A program made the position numbers and the translations under genes. Positions 37,158-45,825 of a stretch of 64,000 nucleotides of DNA are shown here, piece by piece. The stretch comes from Pseudomonas syringae CC1557. GTDB taxonomy: Bacteria; Pseudomonadota; Gammaproteobacteria; Pseudomonadales; Pseudomonadaceae. A model generated the notes under the pieces. It searched no databases. It was given only the letters and a program-made list of their open reading frames with translations, and was not told where the DNA came from. The DNA lies in the NCBI RefSeq assembly GCF_000452705.1, contig NZ_CP007014.1, positions 5,486,501 to 5,550,500 of the forward strand. Reading direction: 5' to 3'. Each line of letters opens with the position of its first letter. Within the stretch, counting starts at the first letter, position 1.

Positions 37158-38429
37158 ATGAAGGGTGCTGGCATCCCTCCAGCCAACACCCCGTCACGCG
37201 AAACCACCGATATGCCCTCAGATACATGCTTGCAGGATGAACACCTTGGCAGCCACTTCGGTGCGCTGGACAGCTTCCTGTTCGCGCATCAGGCGCTATG
37301 GCGACCCAAACCGTTCACTCACCTGCATCTGCCGTGGGAAACCAAATACCCGGAGTTGGCACACTGGCTGCGGCATCGCACGCTGGAACAGGCCGAGGCC
37401 GCGCACAATCATCCGGAACAGCTCGACGCACCCTTCCCCTTCACGCAACTGACCGCCGAAGCCGTCGCGTTGAGCCATGTCGCAGAGCTGCCTGTCTTTC
37501 CTCTGCCGCCCGTCGATGTGCGGATGAGCGTCGATGTGCCTGGCCGCAAGTGGCAACAGATCGAAGCCTTCGCCAGCCATCTCGACATGCGTGACAGCGC
37601 AACTCACTGGCTGGACTGGTGCGCGGGCAAAGGCCACCTGGGCCGACGCCTGACCGAACGCGGCCAGAGCCTCACCTGCCTGGAACACGACCCGGCGCTG
37701 ATCGAAGCCGGTTTGAGCCTCAGCGCCCGACAGGGCATCGAGGCCAGCCATGTACGCCAGGACGTGATGGCTGATGACACCTGGCGCTGTCTGCACGCGC
37801 ACCACACGCCCGTCGCGCTGCATGCCTGCGGCGACCTGCACATCCAATTGATGGAACTGGCCAGCCAGACCGGCTGCGAGCACATCGCAATCGCGCCGTG
37901 CTGTTACAACCGCACCCGACATGACACCTATCAGCCGCTGTCCAGCGAGGGCAAAGCCTCGGGGCTGAAGCTGTCGCGAGACGAACTCGGCCTTCCGCTC
38001 AGCGAAACCGTAACGGCAGGTGCACGCGTGCGCCGTCAACGCGACACTTCGATGGCCCGGCGTCTGGGCTTTGACCTGCTACAGCGCAACCTGCGTGGCA
38101 TCGACGATTACCTGCCCACGCCTTCGCTGCCAACGTCCTGGCTGGACGTGCCTTACGCCGACTATTGCGGCCATCTTGCCAACCTGAAGAATCTGCCGCC
38201 ACCGGGCAAACAAGACTGGGTTTCTGTGGAAGCCGCAGGCTGGAAAAGACTGGCTGAAGTGCGCAATCTGGAACTGCTGCGAAACCTGTTTCGACGCCCA
38301 CTGGAAGTCTGGCTGGTGCTGGATCGTGCGATGTATGTGCAAGAGCAGGGTTATGACGTTCGTGTTGGTACTTTTTGCGACAGCCAGCTTACCCCTCGCA
38401 ACCTGCTGATTCTGGCTCGAAAGTTGTGA
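37158..38429 (+). CDS. Class I SAM-dependent methyltransferase (Methyltransf_32/METTL25-like)
   Basis: A 423-residue protein with a Rossmann methyltransferase core in the middle: motif I is LDWCAGKGHLGRRLTERG, then LEHDPALIEAG, HACGDLHIQLMELA and the APCCYNRTR segment seen in the METTL25/Methyltransf_32 group. N- and C-terminal regions are helical. The substrate is unknown; relatives act on RNA or protein. It is the last gene of the amino-acid ABC operon by position (one base between stop and start), though a functional link is not obvious. AGGGA precedes ATG 37158; ATG 37212 is an alternative. Confidence 0.82.
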   Translation: MKGAGIPPANTPSRETTDMPSDTCLQDEHLGSHFGALDSFLFAHQALWRPKPFTHLHLPWETKYPELAHWLRHRTLEQAEAAHNHPEQLDAPFPFTQLTAEAVALSHVAELPVFPLPPVDVRMSVDVPGRKWQQIEAFASHLDMRDSATHWLDWCAGKGHLGRRLTERGQSLTCLEHDPALIEAGLSLSARQGIEASHVRQDVMADDTWRCLHAHHTPVALHACGDLHIQLMELASQTGCEHIAIAPCCYNRTRHDTYQPLSSEGKASGLKLSRDELGLPLSETVTAGARVRRQRDTSMARRLGFDLLQRNLRGIDDYLPTPSLPTSWLDVPYADYCGHLANLKNLPPPGKQDWVSVEAAGWKRLAEVRNLELLRNLFRRPLEVWLVLDRAMYVQEQGYDVRVGTFCDSQLTPRNLLILARKL

Positions 38430-38508
38430 CCTGAATCCGTTGAGCAACCTGTGGATAAGTCTGTTGATGAAAATGTGGATGAGTGCGTTAAAGCTTGGCG
38501 CGCCAGTT

Positions 38509-38528
38509 AATCAGACCCCTGATTTTTT
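38509..38528 (+). terminator. Weak rho-independent terminator after the methyltransferase
   Basis: AATCAG, loop ACCC, CTGATT, then a T-run. The stem is short and AT-rich, but the T-run and position at the end of the operon fit. Confidence 0.5.
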
Positions 38529-38682
38529 CCCGCCAACCTTCCCTTAACCCGCAAAAACAGTACTTTGCGACACAATGCGGGTGACTGCACACATCCAGTC
38601 ACGCAGGCAAATCTTTATAGTGCAATTGTGCATAAAGATTTGGTAAAGGCTCTAGCGCAGGCTTTTTGTGCGGCAGAAATTG

Positions 38683-38724
38683 TATGTGGGAGCGAACCGG
38701 GCGATGCTTCGCTTACTCGCGAAG
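38683..38724. repeat. REP-like palindrome of a second type
   Basis: GTGGGAGCGAACCGG followed by CTTCGC-TTACTC-GCGAAG resembles the GTGGGAGCGA...TCGCGAA repeat common in other pseudomonads. It lies in the gap between the convergent methyltransferase and DnaJ genes. Confidence 0.5.
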
Positions 38725-38814
38725 AAGCCGGTAGAGCGCTGGCACAAGAATCAGTTGAATCCGGGTATAAAACCGAGCGCCTTGCGTCGCATTCGGCGAA
38801 CGCGCAAAGCCCCG

Positions 38815-39843
38815 CTAAAACTGATCATCCTTCAACCGGGCGAACGGCACACTGCGGTTCGCCAGCTTGCGCAACGTCAGCTTGTAGGCACTGGACTTGA
38901 TCTGACTGCCCATCGGGGTCTCTTCCAGCAAGATACGCCCCGACGCAAAGGCACAGCCTGTATTCAGCATCTTGTACTTGAGCAGGTACAGCCCCGGGTT
39001 CATCTTACTGAACGTAAACACCGCCCCGGCCGGAACATACGCATGCCGAAAGTCCTTGCGCCCCACCGCATCCGTGACCTTGGCGTACACCGCTGACTCG
39101 CCAGCCGTGTTATCCACCGTGATCTGCGACCAGCCGCCGTCCTTGAGCACCGGCATGTCCTTCACATAACCCGGCTTGTCAGGCCATGGCGCCCCCATCG
39201 GGTCCAGCGCTGGCACCTCACACTCGGACGCCACTGGCTCAACCGGCTTTGCGGGGCTTGTCACAGGCTCTTCAACCGGAACAGCAGGTGCAGGCTTGAC
39301 CCGCGTCTGCGCAACCGGGACCGGTTCTGCCGGTACAAACGACTTGCTTGCCCCGGGGTCGTAACCCATCCACGCCCCGCCCGCACAAAACACCACAGAC
39401 AGCAGCGCCCAGCGCCACGCACCGCGGCGATGCTTTTCAGTGGACGGTGATCGAGGGGAAGAAGCCTTGGCAGCCATTCCAGGCTGAACGGTACGCTGAG
39501 GCGCAGCAGGCGACTGAGGCGCAGCAGGCGACTGAGCCGCAGCCGAACCATAAACATGCACCGCCTGCCCTTTTGCGGCCTGCGCCTGCCTGCGACGAGC
39601 TGCGTCTACACGAGCCTTATGCTCGTCAGAAGCGAGTTGCGCATCATAGGCCGCACGCTTTCCGGCATCCGCCAGCACATCATGGGACGCATTGACGACG
39701 CCCATCATCTGCGACGCGTACGGATCGGAATTCCTGTCCGGGTGCAGCTTCTGCGCCAGCTTGCGATAAGCCTTCTTGATCTGCTCAGGAGAGGCATCGC
39801 GAGCAACACTCAGCAGCTCGTAATGCGTGGGTGTTCTCTGCAT
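38815..39843 (-). CDS. DnaJ-domain membrane protein
   Basis: A 342-residue protein. Residues 1-65 are a J domain: THYELLSVARDASPEQIKKAYRKLAQKLHPDRNSD, with the HPD motif that stimulates Hsp70. A low-complexity part with repeated QSPAAP follows, then a single membrane helix (WALLSVVFCAGGAWMGY), a proline-rich linker, and a C-terminal periplasmic domain of about 130 residues (VYAKVTDAVGRKDFRHAYVPAG and a conserved-looking cysteine pair). J domain inside and an unknown domain outside suggests recruitment of DnaK to the membrane. ATG 39843 gives the J domain a natural start. Confidence 0.8.
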   Translation of the reverse strand: MQRTPTHYELLSVARDASPEQIKKAYRKLAQKLHPDRNSDPYASQMMGVVNASHDVLADAGKRAAYDAQLASDEHKARVDAARRRQAQAAKGQAVHVYGSAAAQSPAAPQSPAAPQRTVQPGMAAKASSPRSPSTEKHRRGAWRWALLSVVFCAGGAWMGYDPGASKSFVPAEPVPVAQTRVKPAPAVPVEEPVTSPAKPVEPVASECEVPALDPMGAPWPDKPGYVKDMPVLKDGGWSQITVDNTAGESAVYAKVTDAVGRKDFRHAYVPAGAVFTFSKMNPGLYLLKYKMLNTGCAFASGRILLEETPMGSQIKSSAYKLTLRKLANRSVPFARLKDDQF

Positions 39844-39955
39844 TGCACTTGCTGTCCATGGCCGACTGCCATTTTTGATACAACTGTATCGGCCATCAAA
39901 CACCGAACTCCAATGCGAATGCCACGCAAACCGAAAAACCGGAACCACTGCACAA

Positions 39956-39992
39956 GAAAAATGCCCGAATCCACAGGATTCGGGCATTTCTT
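39956..39992. terminator. Bidirectional terminator
   Basis: ATGCCCGAATCC and GGATTCGGGCAT form a perfect 12-bp stem around ACA, with TTCTTT on one side and AAGAAAA on the other, so it could work in both directions. No gene clearly ends here, so it may be left over from a lost gene or terminate an unseen small transcript. Confidence 0.7.
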
Positions 39993-40612
39993 TAAACATC
40001 GATGGAGCGTTCGTGAGCGTCCAGACGCACATTCATGCGATTCAGACAGCAATCCTCAGCCTCACCTTGCGCAAGACCCGACGGGTCAGACGCGATGCAA
40101 ATTTACGTCAACACACCCTTCAGTGAATGACCAGCCTGCGGCAGACAACACCCCAAGCCCGGTTACGATCCATCGTGCCACTCATGAGACAGTCCTTTGT
40201 CTACTGGCTGAAAAGCTAACGGCCTGTGCTGCTGACTCAGTAGCCAGGGCCGTTGAGAACAATCCTAGGGAAAGCCCCAATCCAGCGCAACCACCCAAAA
40301 ACGCCGGGGCCTGCAGCGGTTGTTCCGATGCGCCAGATCGCCATCTGCGCTGGACGCACCGGTCCGCGTGACCAGGTTAAAAATCCGCAGCACCTCAATG
40401 CCCGAACCTCCACACCCGAAAGCCGAAAGCACCACGCAAAACAGCAGCGCTCACACGCACTACACAGACCATTTCCCCAAAACCAAGGGAAACGTCCTGC
40501 ACCACAGCCCGCCCACATCCCACTCGAAGCGCTAACGAACAATTTTTTTCAACTGAATCAGGCAGCTAGGCTTTACAAGCGCATCAGACCCTATATACTC
40601 GCAGCCCATTAC
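39993..40612. other. Intergenic region upstream of tRNA-Thr
   Basis: I see no convincing gene. Open frames here have no coding character, and one runs through the tRNA. The last 60 bases must hold the tRNA promoter (TATATACTCG at 40592-40601 may be its -10 region). Confidence 0.45.
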
Positions 40613-40688
<76 letters not shown>

Positions 40689-40695
40689 TATAAAT

Positions 40696-40729
40696 CAAGG
40701 GCTTGCAGCGATGCAGGCCCTTGTTTTTT
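40696..40729 (+). terminator. Terminator of tRNA-Thr
   Basis: CAAGGGC...TGCA, loop GCGA, TGCA...GCCCTTG, then TTTTTT; a long near-perfect stem 8 bases after the tRNA. Confidence 0.85.
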
Positions 40730-40735
40730 GCGGTA

Positions 40736-40759
40736 CACGTAACAAGCCACGTAACAAGC
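40736..40759. repeat. Perfect 12-bp tandem repeat beside the tRNA
   Basis: CACGTAACAAGC occurs twice in immediate succession (40736-40747 and 40748-40759), 48 bases past the tRNA end. Short repeats in this position often belong to attachment regions of integrative elements. Confidence 0.8.
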
Positions 40760-40792
40760 ACGCTGCGCCCAGCATATTCAGGGAAGACTTTT

Positions 40793-41362
40793 ATGGATTG
40801 GATGCAGTTTGTAGCGGCCCTTGTTGAGTCTCTTGCCTGGCCTGCAGTTGCAGTGGTGATGGTAGCTTTGCTTAGAAAGCCGATCGCAAAGCTCATTCCG
40901 CAGATCAGGACGTTCAAATATAAGGATCTGCACGTCGATCTCGGTGAAAAGCTGGAGGAGGTTAAGGAGGCGGTCAAGAAGGACGCGGTAGACGCCCAGA
41001 ACCCTATTCCTAGCTCCCCTCCACTAGCTGCTCAACCAGATGTTCTATCGCTGGCGCGGCTCGACCCTCGTGCAGCCATTCTCTCATCGTGGTTAGACGT
41101 GGAAAGGGCGCTGCGAGCGTTAGCCTTGAAAGCTGGTATTCCCTTCGGTGCCACACCGTTGTCGACGGCAAGCGAGCTGCATGCCGCAGATGTGATAGAT
41201 GAATTTACATTCAAAACACTGCGAGACCTTCGGCGTATCCGAAACGAAGCCGCTCATATCACTACGCGAGATATCTCGTATGAAGAGGCGGTGAGCATGG
41301 CGGAGATGTGCCAATGGCTTGCACACCGGTTACGGAACGACGCGGACGGTTCACCGGCCTGA
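40793..41362 (+). CDS. Membrane-anchored DUF4145 (HEPN-like) protein
   Basis: A 189-residue protein. One N-terminal membrane helix (LAWPAVAVVMVALL, about residues 14-27) is followed by a charged helix (DLHVDLGEKLEEVKEAVKKD), a proline-rich linker and a C-terminal helical domain (about 95-185) of the DUF4145 type. This contains DLRRIRNEAAH, an Rx4H motif as in HEPN ribonucleases. Membrane anchoring with a possible HEPN domain suggests a sensor-effector or stress role, which is inference. First gene past tRNA-Thr. ATG 40793 has GGGAAG upstream. Confidence 0.75.
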   Translation: MDWMQFVAALVESLAWPAVAVVMVALLRKPIAKLIPQIRTFKYKDLHVDLGEKLEEVKEAVKKDAVDAQNPIPSSPPLAAQPDVLSLARLDPRAAILSSWLDVERALRALALKAGIPFGATPLSTASELHAADVIDEFTFKTLRDLRRIRNEAAHITTRDISYEEAVSMAEMCQWLAHRLRNDADGSPA

Positions 41363-41410
41363 CCTGCCCCTCATAGGAGGCTATTCCTAAAATTCGAAGG
41401 GGGTCAGAAA

Positions 41411-41618
41411 AAAGGTAATATTAGTAATACGGCTCGCGAAAAATGGCTGCAGCCCTTGCAGGCCGTGGCTTTCAGCGTTTCCGGGCAAAGGTAATATTGA
41501 AGCGATACAAAGGCGATAATATTACCTTTTACTAAAGCTATATTTTCATTTCCTAAAACCCAATGAATCCGGGGGTTTCAGGAAAATATTACCTTTCATA
41601 TCGCTTCATATTACCTTT
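41411..41618. repeat. Cluster of inverted and direct AAAGGTAATATT repeats
   Basis: Forward copies of AAAGGTAATATT lie at 41411-41422 and 41487-41498. Reverse copies (AATATTACCTTT) lie at 41518-41529 and 41585-41596, with a variant at 41607-41618. The copy at 41487 continues as GAAGCGATA, and the last copy is preceded by TATCGCTTC, so 41487-41507 and 41599-41618 form a long imperfect inverted repeat (one base missing). It could be the end structure of a small mobile element or a multi-site operator. Confidence 0.75.
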
Positions 41619-42261
41619 CGATGTAATACGCGCAGCCCAGTAAAACCGTGGCCTCCAGCCTAGGTTCGCGGGTCATATAGCTAATATCGCTCTTTTTGAA
41701 AACATCCTCCCATACCTGAGATTCGATCTCATTTAAAATGCCCTTTTTCGAAAACCTGACTGCAAGGCATGAAGGCCTGTAGATCGTCACCAGCGCGTGC
41801 AATCGTGTGCAACCTCCAAAGGCCCCTGAATGCGGCTACAACTCCCGGTCTGCTTGAGTTGTAGAGGTTGGATCTGATCTGGCCGCCGATGCCCTGGTGC
41901 GCAGCTTTGAGACCGGTGTCGATTTGGAAAACCACCCCATTCCTCGGTTTTACAATTTTTCGCCCAAGCAGGCCGAGCCTTCGAGGTTTGCCCCCATCTG
42001 CCCAGCCCTGTCGCTCGCAGTGCAAGGCGCTGACATTTTTCTGCATAAGTTTGCACACTGTGCAATTGCCGCTCCCCTGCGCAACCCCACGGCTGGCCTA
42101 GGCTGGAGTATTGCTTTCATCGCATCTGGGTTTGCACAAAAAACGGACGCAGAGCCCGTCGGCGGGAGGGGGATAAGTGATTTTTTAGCGCAAATTTTTT
42201 TCCACACCGCGCTTTGCATGCTAGAAATGCATACTCAACAAATCCCATTGAGAGGACCTTC
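41619..42261. other. Non-coding stretch before the YfbU operon
   Basis: No gene can be supported; two or three short minus-strand frames have no recognisable product. A perfect 8-base inverted repeat, CTACAACT/AGTTGTAG, lies at 41836-41864, with weaker outer pairing (CAACCTC/GAGGTTG). The last 60 bases are AT-rich, with a small palindrome (TGCAT...ATGCA, 42215-42231) just before the YfbU Shine-Dalgarno, and should contain the operon promoter. Confidence 0.45.
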
Positions 42262-42807
42262 ATGAAATTCACCAACCCTGAGAAGCTGATAGTCTTTATG
42301 CTAGCTGAGATCTCTGAAAAACTTCAGATCGAGAGTATTGATTCAGATCTTATAAAAAGCGCGATAGTCACAGAAAACACTTGGGCCATAGATTGGGAGA
42401 TGCCTGGGATCGTAGGCGGAGAGGCCGAGAATTTGCCAGAAGACGTGGTAAAGGTGGTGAGTTATCTAGAAATGTGGGAAAGGCTTGAGGAAGCTTTCGC
42501 CAACTTTAATGATGCGCAAATAGCGACATTCGGCGCGCACGCCAATACCTCTATACGCAGTCTAAAATTCCCTGGATTCGACGGAAATAACGAGGCTGAA
42601 CTGCTATCAATTACCCGGATGCTTGTTGAGCAAATGGGACGCTTCTCACGATTTCTAGGGCGCGACCTGAACTCTCATTTTAGCGCCTCTGAGCACTACG
42701 AAAACATGTACTCACGTTATTCCCAAATCCAAGAAAGATCTAAAGGATTTTTAGCTTTACTTAGCCCTGAAGATGTCGCATATATTCTGCGAACCCCTCA
42801 AGAATAA
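42262..42807 (+). CDS. YfbU-family protein
   Basis: A 181-residue protein of the YfbU family. It matches along its length: FTNPEKLIVFMLAEI at the start, the middle helix VVSYLEMWERLEEAFANFND, the YfbU hallmark FPGFDGNNEAELLSITRMLVEQMGRFSRF, and the closing FLALLSPEDVAYIL. The biochemical role of YfbU is not established. The gene is visibly AT-richer than the chromosome around it. It is followed after 23 bases by a large HEPN-motif gene on the same strand, so the two form an operon. ATG 42262 has GAGGA upstream. Confidence 0.85.
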   Translation: MKFTNPEKLIVFMLAEISEKLQIESIDSDLIKSAIVTENTWAIDWEMPGIVGGEAENLPEDVVKVVSYLEMWERLEEAFANFNDAQIATFGAHANTSIRSLKFPGFDGNNEAELLSITRMLVEQMGRFSRFLGRDLNSHFSASEHYENMYSRYSQIQERSKGFLALLSPEDVAYILRTPQE

Positions 42808-42830
42808 ATAAATCTGCAACGGAGTGCTGT

Positions 42831-44639
42831 ATGGAAAATTTAAGATCAGTGCCAACAGACGTTTGGAATAGGATTGAGGGGCACGATTACAGGTCAAAGT
42901 TTTTTGTGGATTGCTATATTGAAAAGCTGAGAATGCAAACACCGCCTTTTCATCAGGCCCGCTTGATGAACGTATTCAGCGCCTGTGAGGAAATGCTTCG
43001 GTATCTCCAAGAATATGTCGATAACGACAAAAACGGCGCTTACGTTGAGTCAGCCCTGGATGAAATCAAGCGTTGTTTTCTGGCAGATTCTGTAGCGGCG
43101 GAACTATTCAAGGATCATCATCAGTTCATCAGGGACGTCAGTGGCAACACTTTCAGCACCACGATCTGCCAAAAGCTAGCAGTAATTTGCAAATCGATAT
43201 TAAATACCCTAAGTGATTATAGACAGACACTAAAGACCGAGTTACGTGAAACAGTAGTGCAAGAGGGAGTGACAGGCGCTGAACTCAGAACCATACAAAA
43301 AATTGACAGCTTGACCGGCCTCTATATTACAGACCTATTAAACAGAGGCTATTCCCCAACATACCTCTTCAATCGTTCTGACTATCTAGCATACGCCAGC
43401 CACTACGGGGGAAAGAATTTTAAAGATCAGTTCGACTCGGTAGTAGCAAAATTAACTGCGGAAGACCTCGAATTCCAAGTTTACTACGCAATTTCTGCTA
43501 CAAAACGAAAATCACTTCCTGAAGCACATAGCTCGCTTAGTTTTGTGACGGCACTCCCCGCTCTCACTTCTCGTGAGAACATAGACAAACTGAACAAAGA
43601 TTTTAATACTAACTTATATTGCAGATTTACTGTGCGAGCGCAAGACTACATCAGCGCCGCACTGCATGCCAAAGAAAATTTAGCCGTATTTCTGGATACC
43701 TTCTTACCATTTGATCCAAAATCCGACGTCAAGATCTCGGGCTGCGCCTTGGTAATTCACCCCTCTACAATTCACAATCATCAACACTGTGTCAATGTTC
43801 GCCTACTCGGCAAACTTATGATCAACAACAGTGGTGTAGATACAAACAACCACGCTATGAATCTGGATCATCTTATAGCAGCACTGGATGATTCGTCATC
43901 GGACCAGCTCAGTAGGTCTCTAAGACATTTACGACTCGCTAGGGAGACTCCTTCGCTCGAACAGAAAATGCTGAATCTATGGATCAGCCTAGAAGCTCTT
44001 TTCTTAGTGGCAGATGGTACGATCATAGGCGGAATTATGGACTGCGTTCCTCAAATTTACGCGGTCCAAGGCCTCGTTCGTCGGCTGAGATATATGAAAG
44101 CGTTGCTTATAGCAAATCGCACTGCAATTCCTACACTAGCGCAGACAGCGATGTCTACCGAGCTAACTAGGTTCACGAAAAACATCAACGACAATCAAAT
44201 GTTCGTGCTATTCAAAAATGACGACGCTTGCAACGAGCTATACGAATCAGTCGCCGGCAAAGAACATTTGAGATTCAGAATCCTCACGCTCCGGACTGAG
44301 TTCACGAACAACAAATCCATACACGCCAGACTCGAATCGACCCAAAAAGACGTCAACCTGCAACTGAGAAGAATTTATTTTTACAGAAACAAGATCGCAC
44401 ATACTGGGCACTTTCAGAATGTGAAACCACAACTAATTATGCATTTGACTGACTATCTTTATATGATATTTAGTTGCCTATCCGACGCAGCACTACTAGC
44501 TCGCAACAACCAGAAATACTCAATTGCAGAACTTATAATGTCAGCTCGCATGGGCGCTGATAAGGTCATCGCGGCCTCCAAGCATACCAGCAGTCAAATC
44601 TTGAGTTATTCGGGAATAGAACTTAAGCCTATCATGTAG
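42831..44639 (+). CDS. Large protein with C-terminal HEPN (ApeA-like) domain
   Basis: A 602-residue soluble protein of mostly unknown kind. The C-terminal part has the layout of ApeA-type HEPN domains: helix LNLWISLEALFLVA (about 381-394), basic helix LVRRLRYMKALL, and the helix RRIYFYRNKIAHTGHF whose R519-N-K-I-A-H524 fits the Rx4-6H ribonuclease motif. The N-terminal 250 residues are helical and a middle part (about 210-345, YYAISATKRK, CALVIHPSTIHNH) is mixed; neither is recognised. HEPN proteins of this size often cut RNA during phage infection. Codon use is AT-rich like the YfbU gene before it. The Shine-Dalgarno is GGAG, 7 bases before ATG. Confidence 0.75.
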   Translation: MENLRSVPTDVWNRIEGHDYRSKFFVDCYIEKLRMQTPPFHQARLMNVFSACEEMLRYLQEYVDNDKNGAYVESALDEIKRCFLADSVAAELFKDHHQFIRDVSGNTFSTTICQKLAVICKSILNTLSDYRQTLKTELRETVVQEGVTGAELRTIQKIDSLTGLYITDLLNRGYSPTYLFNRSDYLAYASHYGGKNFKDQFDSVVAKLTAEDLEFQVYYAISATKRKSLPEAHSSLSFVTALPALTSRENIDKLNKDFNTNLYCRFTVRAQDYISAALHAKENLAVFLDTFLPFDPKSDVKISGCALVIHPSTIHNHQHCVNVRLLGKLMINNSGVDTNNHAMNLDHLIAALDDSSSDQLSRSLRHLRLARETPSLEQKMLNLWISLEALFLVADGTIIGGIMDCVPQIYAVQGLVRRLRYMKALLIANRTAIPTLAQTAMSTELTRFTKNINDNQMFVLFKNDDACNELYESVAGKEHLRFRILTLRTEFTNNKSIHARLESTQKDVNLQLRRIYFYRNKIAHTGHFQNVKPQLIMHLTDYLYMIFSCLSDAALLARNNQKYSIAELIMSARMGADKVIAASKHTSSQILSYSGIELKPIM

Positions 44640-44853
44640 GGACGAATCAAAGCGCTGCAGACAAAGAAAACGACACACTGCGCAAGTTTATTGGCACTTG
44701 TACGCGAACTGTTCTCAAAATCCAGCACCCAGACTAAATGCCTCGACGGGTCGGCCGAGTCCGACATTGCCTACCCGTCTCTAACCCTAAGGTAGGGCGA
44801 CGGGAGCCTGATTACTTCATGATCAGACGCTCCACAAGCCTGAAAAAATGCTC

Positions 44854-45825
44854 CTACATCGTTATGGGCTTGAGTTTCCATAAGAGCAGGCCCGCGTTCG
44901 CTGCGCCGGTTGTAAACGCTGCCGCGTTGCCTGGCACAGGCGACGAACCGTGAACATGGCCCGCGATCTGGGTGTTCATCTGCTGCAGCAGATCCAGCGT
45001 GTCGCACAAGATCTGGAAGATGTTGACGTTTTCGGACCCTACCCAGCTTTTGGGTGCCTGGAAGCGCTGGCTCTCTTCGGCGAGGCTCTGACGCAGCCCT
45101 TCGATACGCTCTTGCATGTCGCCGCCGACCGTTGCGTTGTGCTTCTGCCCGACCACGAGGTTCAGATCTCGGCCAGTGGCCTGGTGCAGGTCGTCGACCG
45201 CTACCAAGCTCGCGGATCCGCCTGACAGCAGCTTGAGCGCGCCCAGCGCCTCGATCTTCTTCACGCCTCCTACCGACTCGGTCGAATGGTCATCCACCGT
45301 CCTGGTGTGGCTCTGTAAGCGCTCGGCGTTGGTCATCGCGTCGACCTCGCGTTCGATCGCCTGATCTTGGATCTTGCCGTCGGTCTTGCGCAACCAGTTG
45401 CCGTCCGCGTCGACGCGTTGTTGCACCGCATCGCTGTGCTGCCACACCTGGTCGCCCTTGGGGACCTTTGGCAGTGTTAGGCCGTGCGGCAGGATGGTCT
45501 GGATGTAGGGCTTATGTGGCAGGCCATAGGCAAAGCACACCACCACGCTGGTGCCCTCCTCCGGAAAGGCAAAGAATCCCATCTCATCCCCACCAACCGG
45601 CATGGGCAGCGGCACACCGGCCAGTACCGGCAGCGCTGTGTCGATCTCACCATCTGGACCCATCACCTGCAGGTCGACCGAGAAGCGCGGTCGGAAGTCA
45701 TCACACAGCCCGGCGCTGGCCGGCGCATCCGCCACGGCTACAACCTTGGCGAAGCGCGGCAAGTGATAGCCGCCGGTGAGTTCAGGGAATTGCCGCTCTA
45801 CGCTGCGCTTGATTGCGTCGTCCAT
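44854..45825 (-). CDS. Phage baseplate spike protein (gpV/gp45-like)
   Basis: A 323-residue tail-spike or baseplate-assembly protein of contractile-tailed phages. The N-terminal OB-fold part has RPRFSVDLQVM, PVLAGVPLPMPVGGDEMGFFAFPEEGTSVVVCFAYGLPHKPYIQ, the pattern of phage Mu gp45/P2 gpV relatives. A repetitive beta region (ERLQSHTRTVDDHSTESVGG, VGGDMQERI) and the C-terminal HVHGSSPVPG follow. The gene overlaps the hub gene upstream by 28 bases. No other tail genes are present, so it is part of a remnant. It converges with the HEPN gene, 214 bases apart. Confidence 0.8.
   Translation of the reverse strand: MDDAIKRSVERQFPELTGGYHLPRFAKVVAVADAPASAGLCDDFRPRFSVDLQVMGPDGEIDTALPVLAGVPLPMPVGGDEMGFFAFPEEGTSVVVCFAYGLPHKPYIQTILPHGLTLPKVPKGDQVWQHSDAVQQRVDADGNWLRKTDGKIQDQAIEREVDAMTNAERLQSHTRTVDDHSTESVGGVKKIEALGALKLLSGGSASLVAVDDLHQATGRDLNLVVGQKHNATVGGDMQERIEGLRQSLAEESQRFQAPKSWVGSENVNIFQILCDTLDLLQQMNTQIAGHVHGSSPVPGNAAAFTTGAANAGLLLWKLKPITM

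Noticed and set aside
38450-38458. A DnaA-box-like TGTGGATAA
   Set aside because: One 9-mer, with one weaker neighbour, is expected by chance; no origin features are near.
41611-42065. Minus-strand frames of 63 to 109 residues
   Set aside because: No start with a ribosome site, no recognisable domain, and they overlap repeats.
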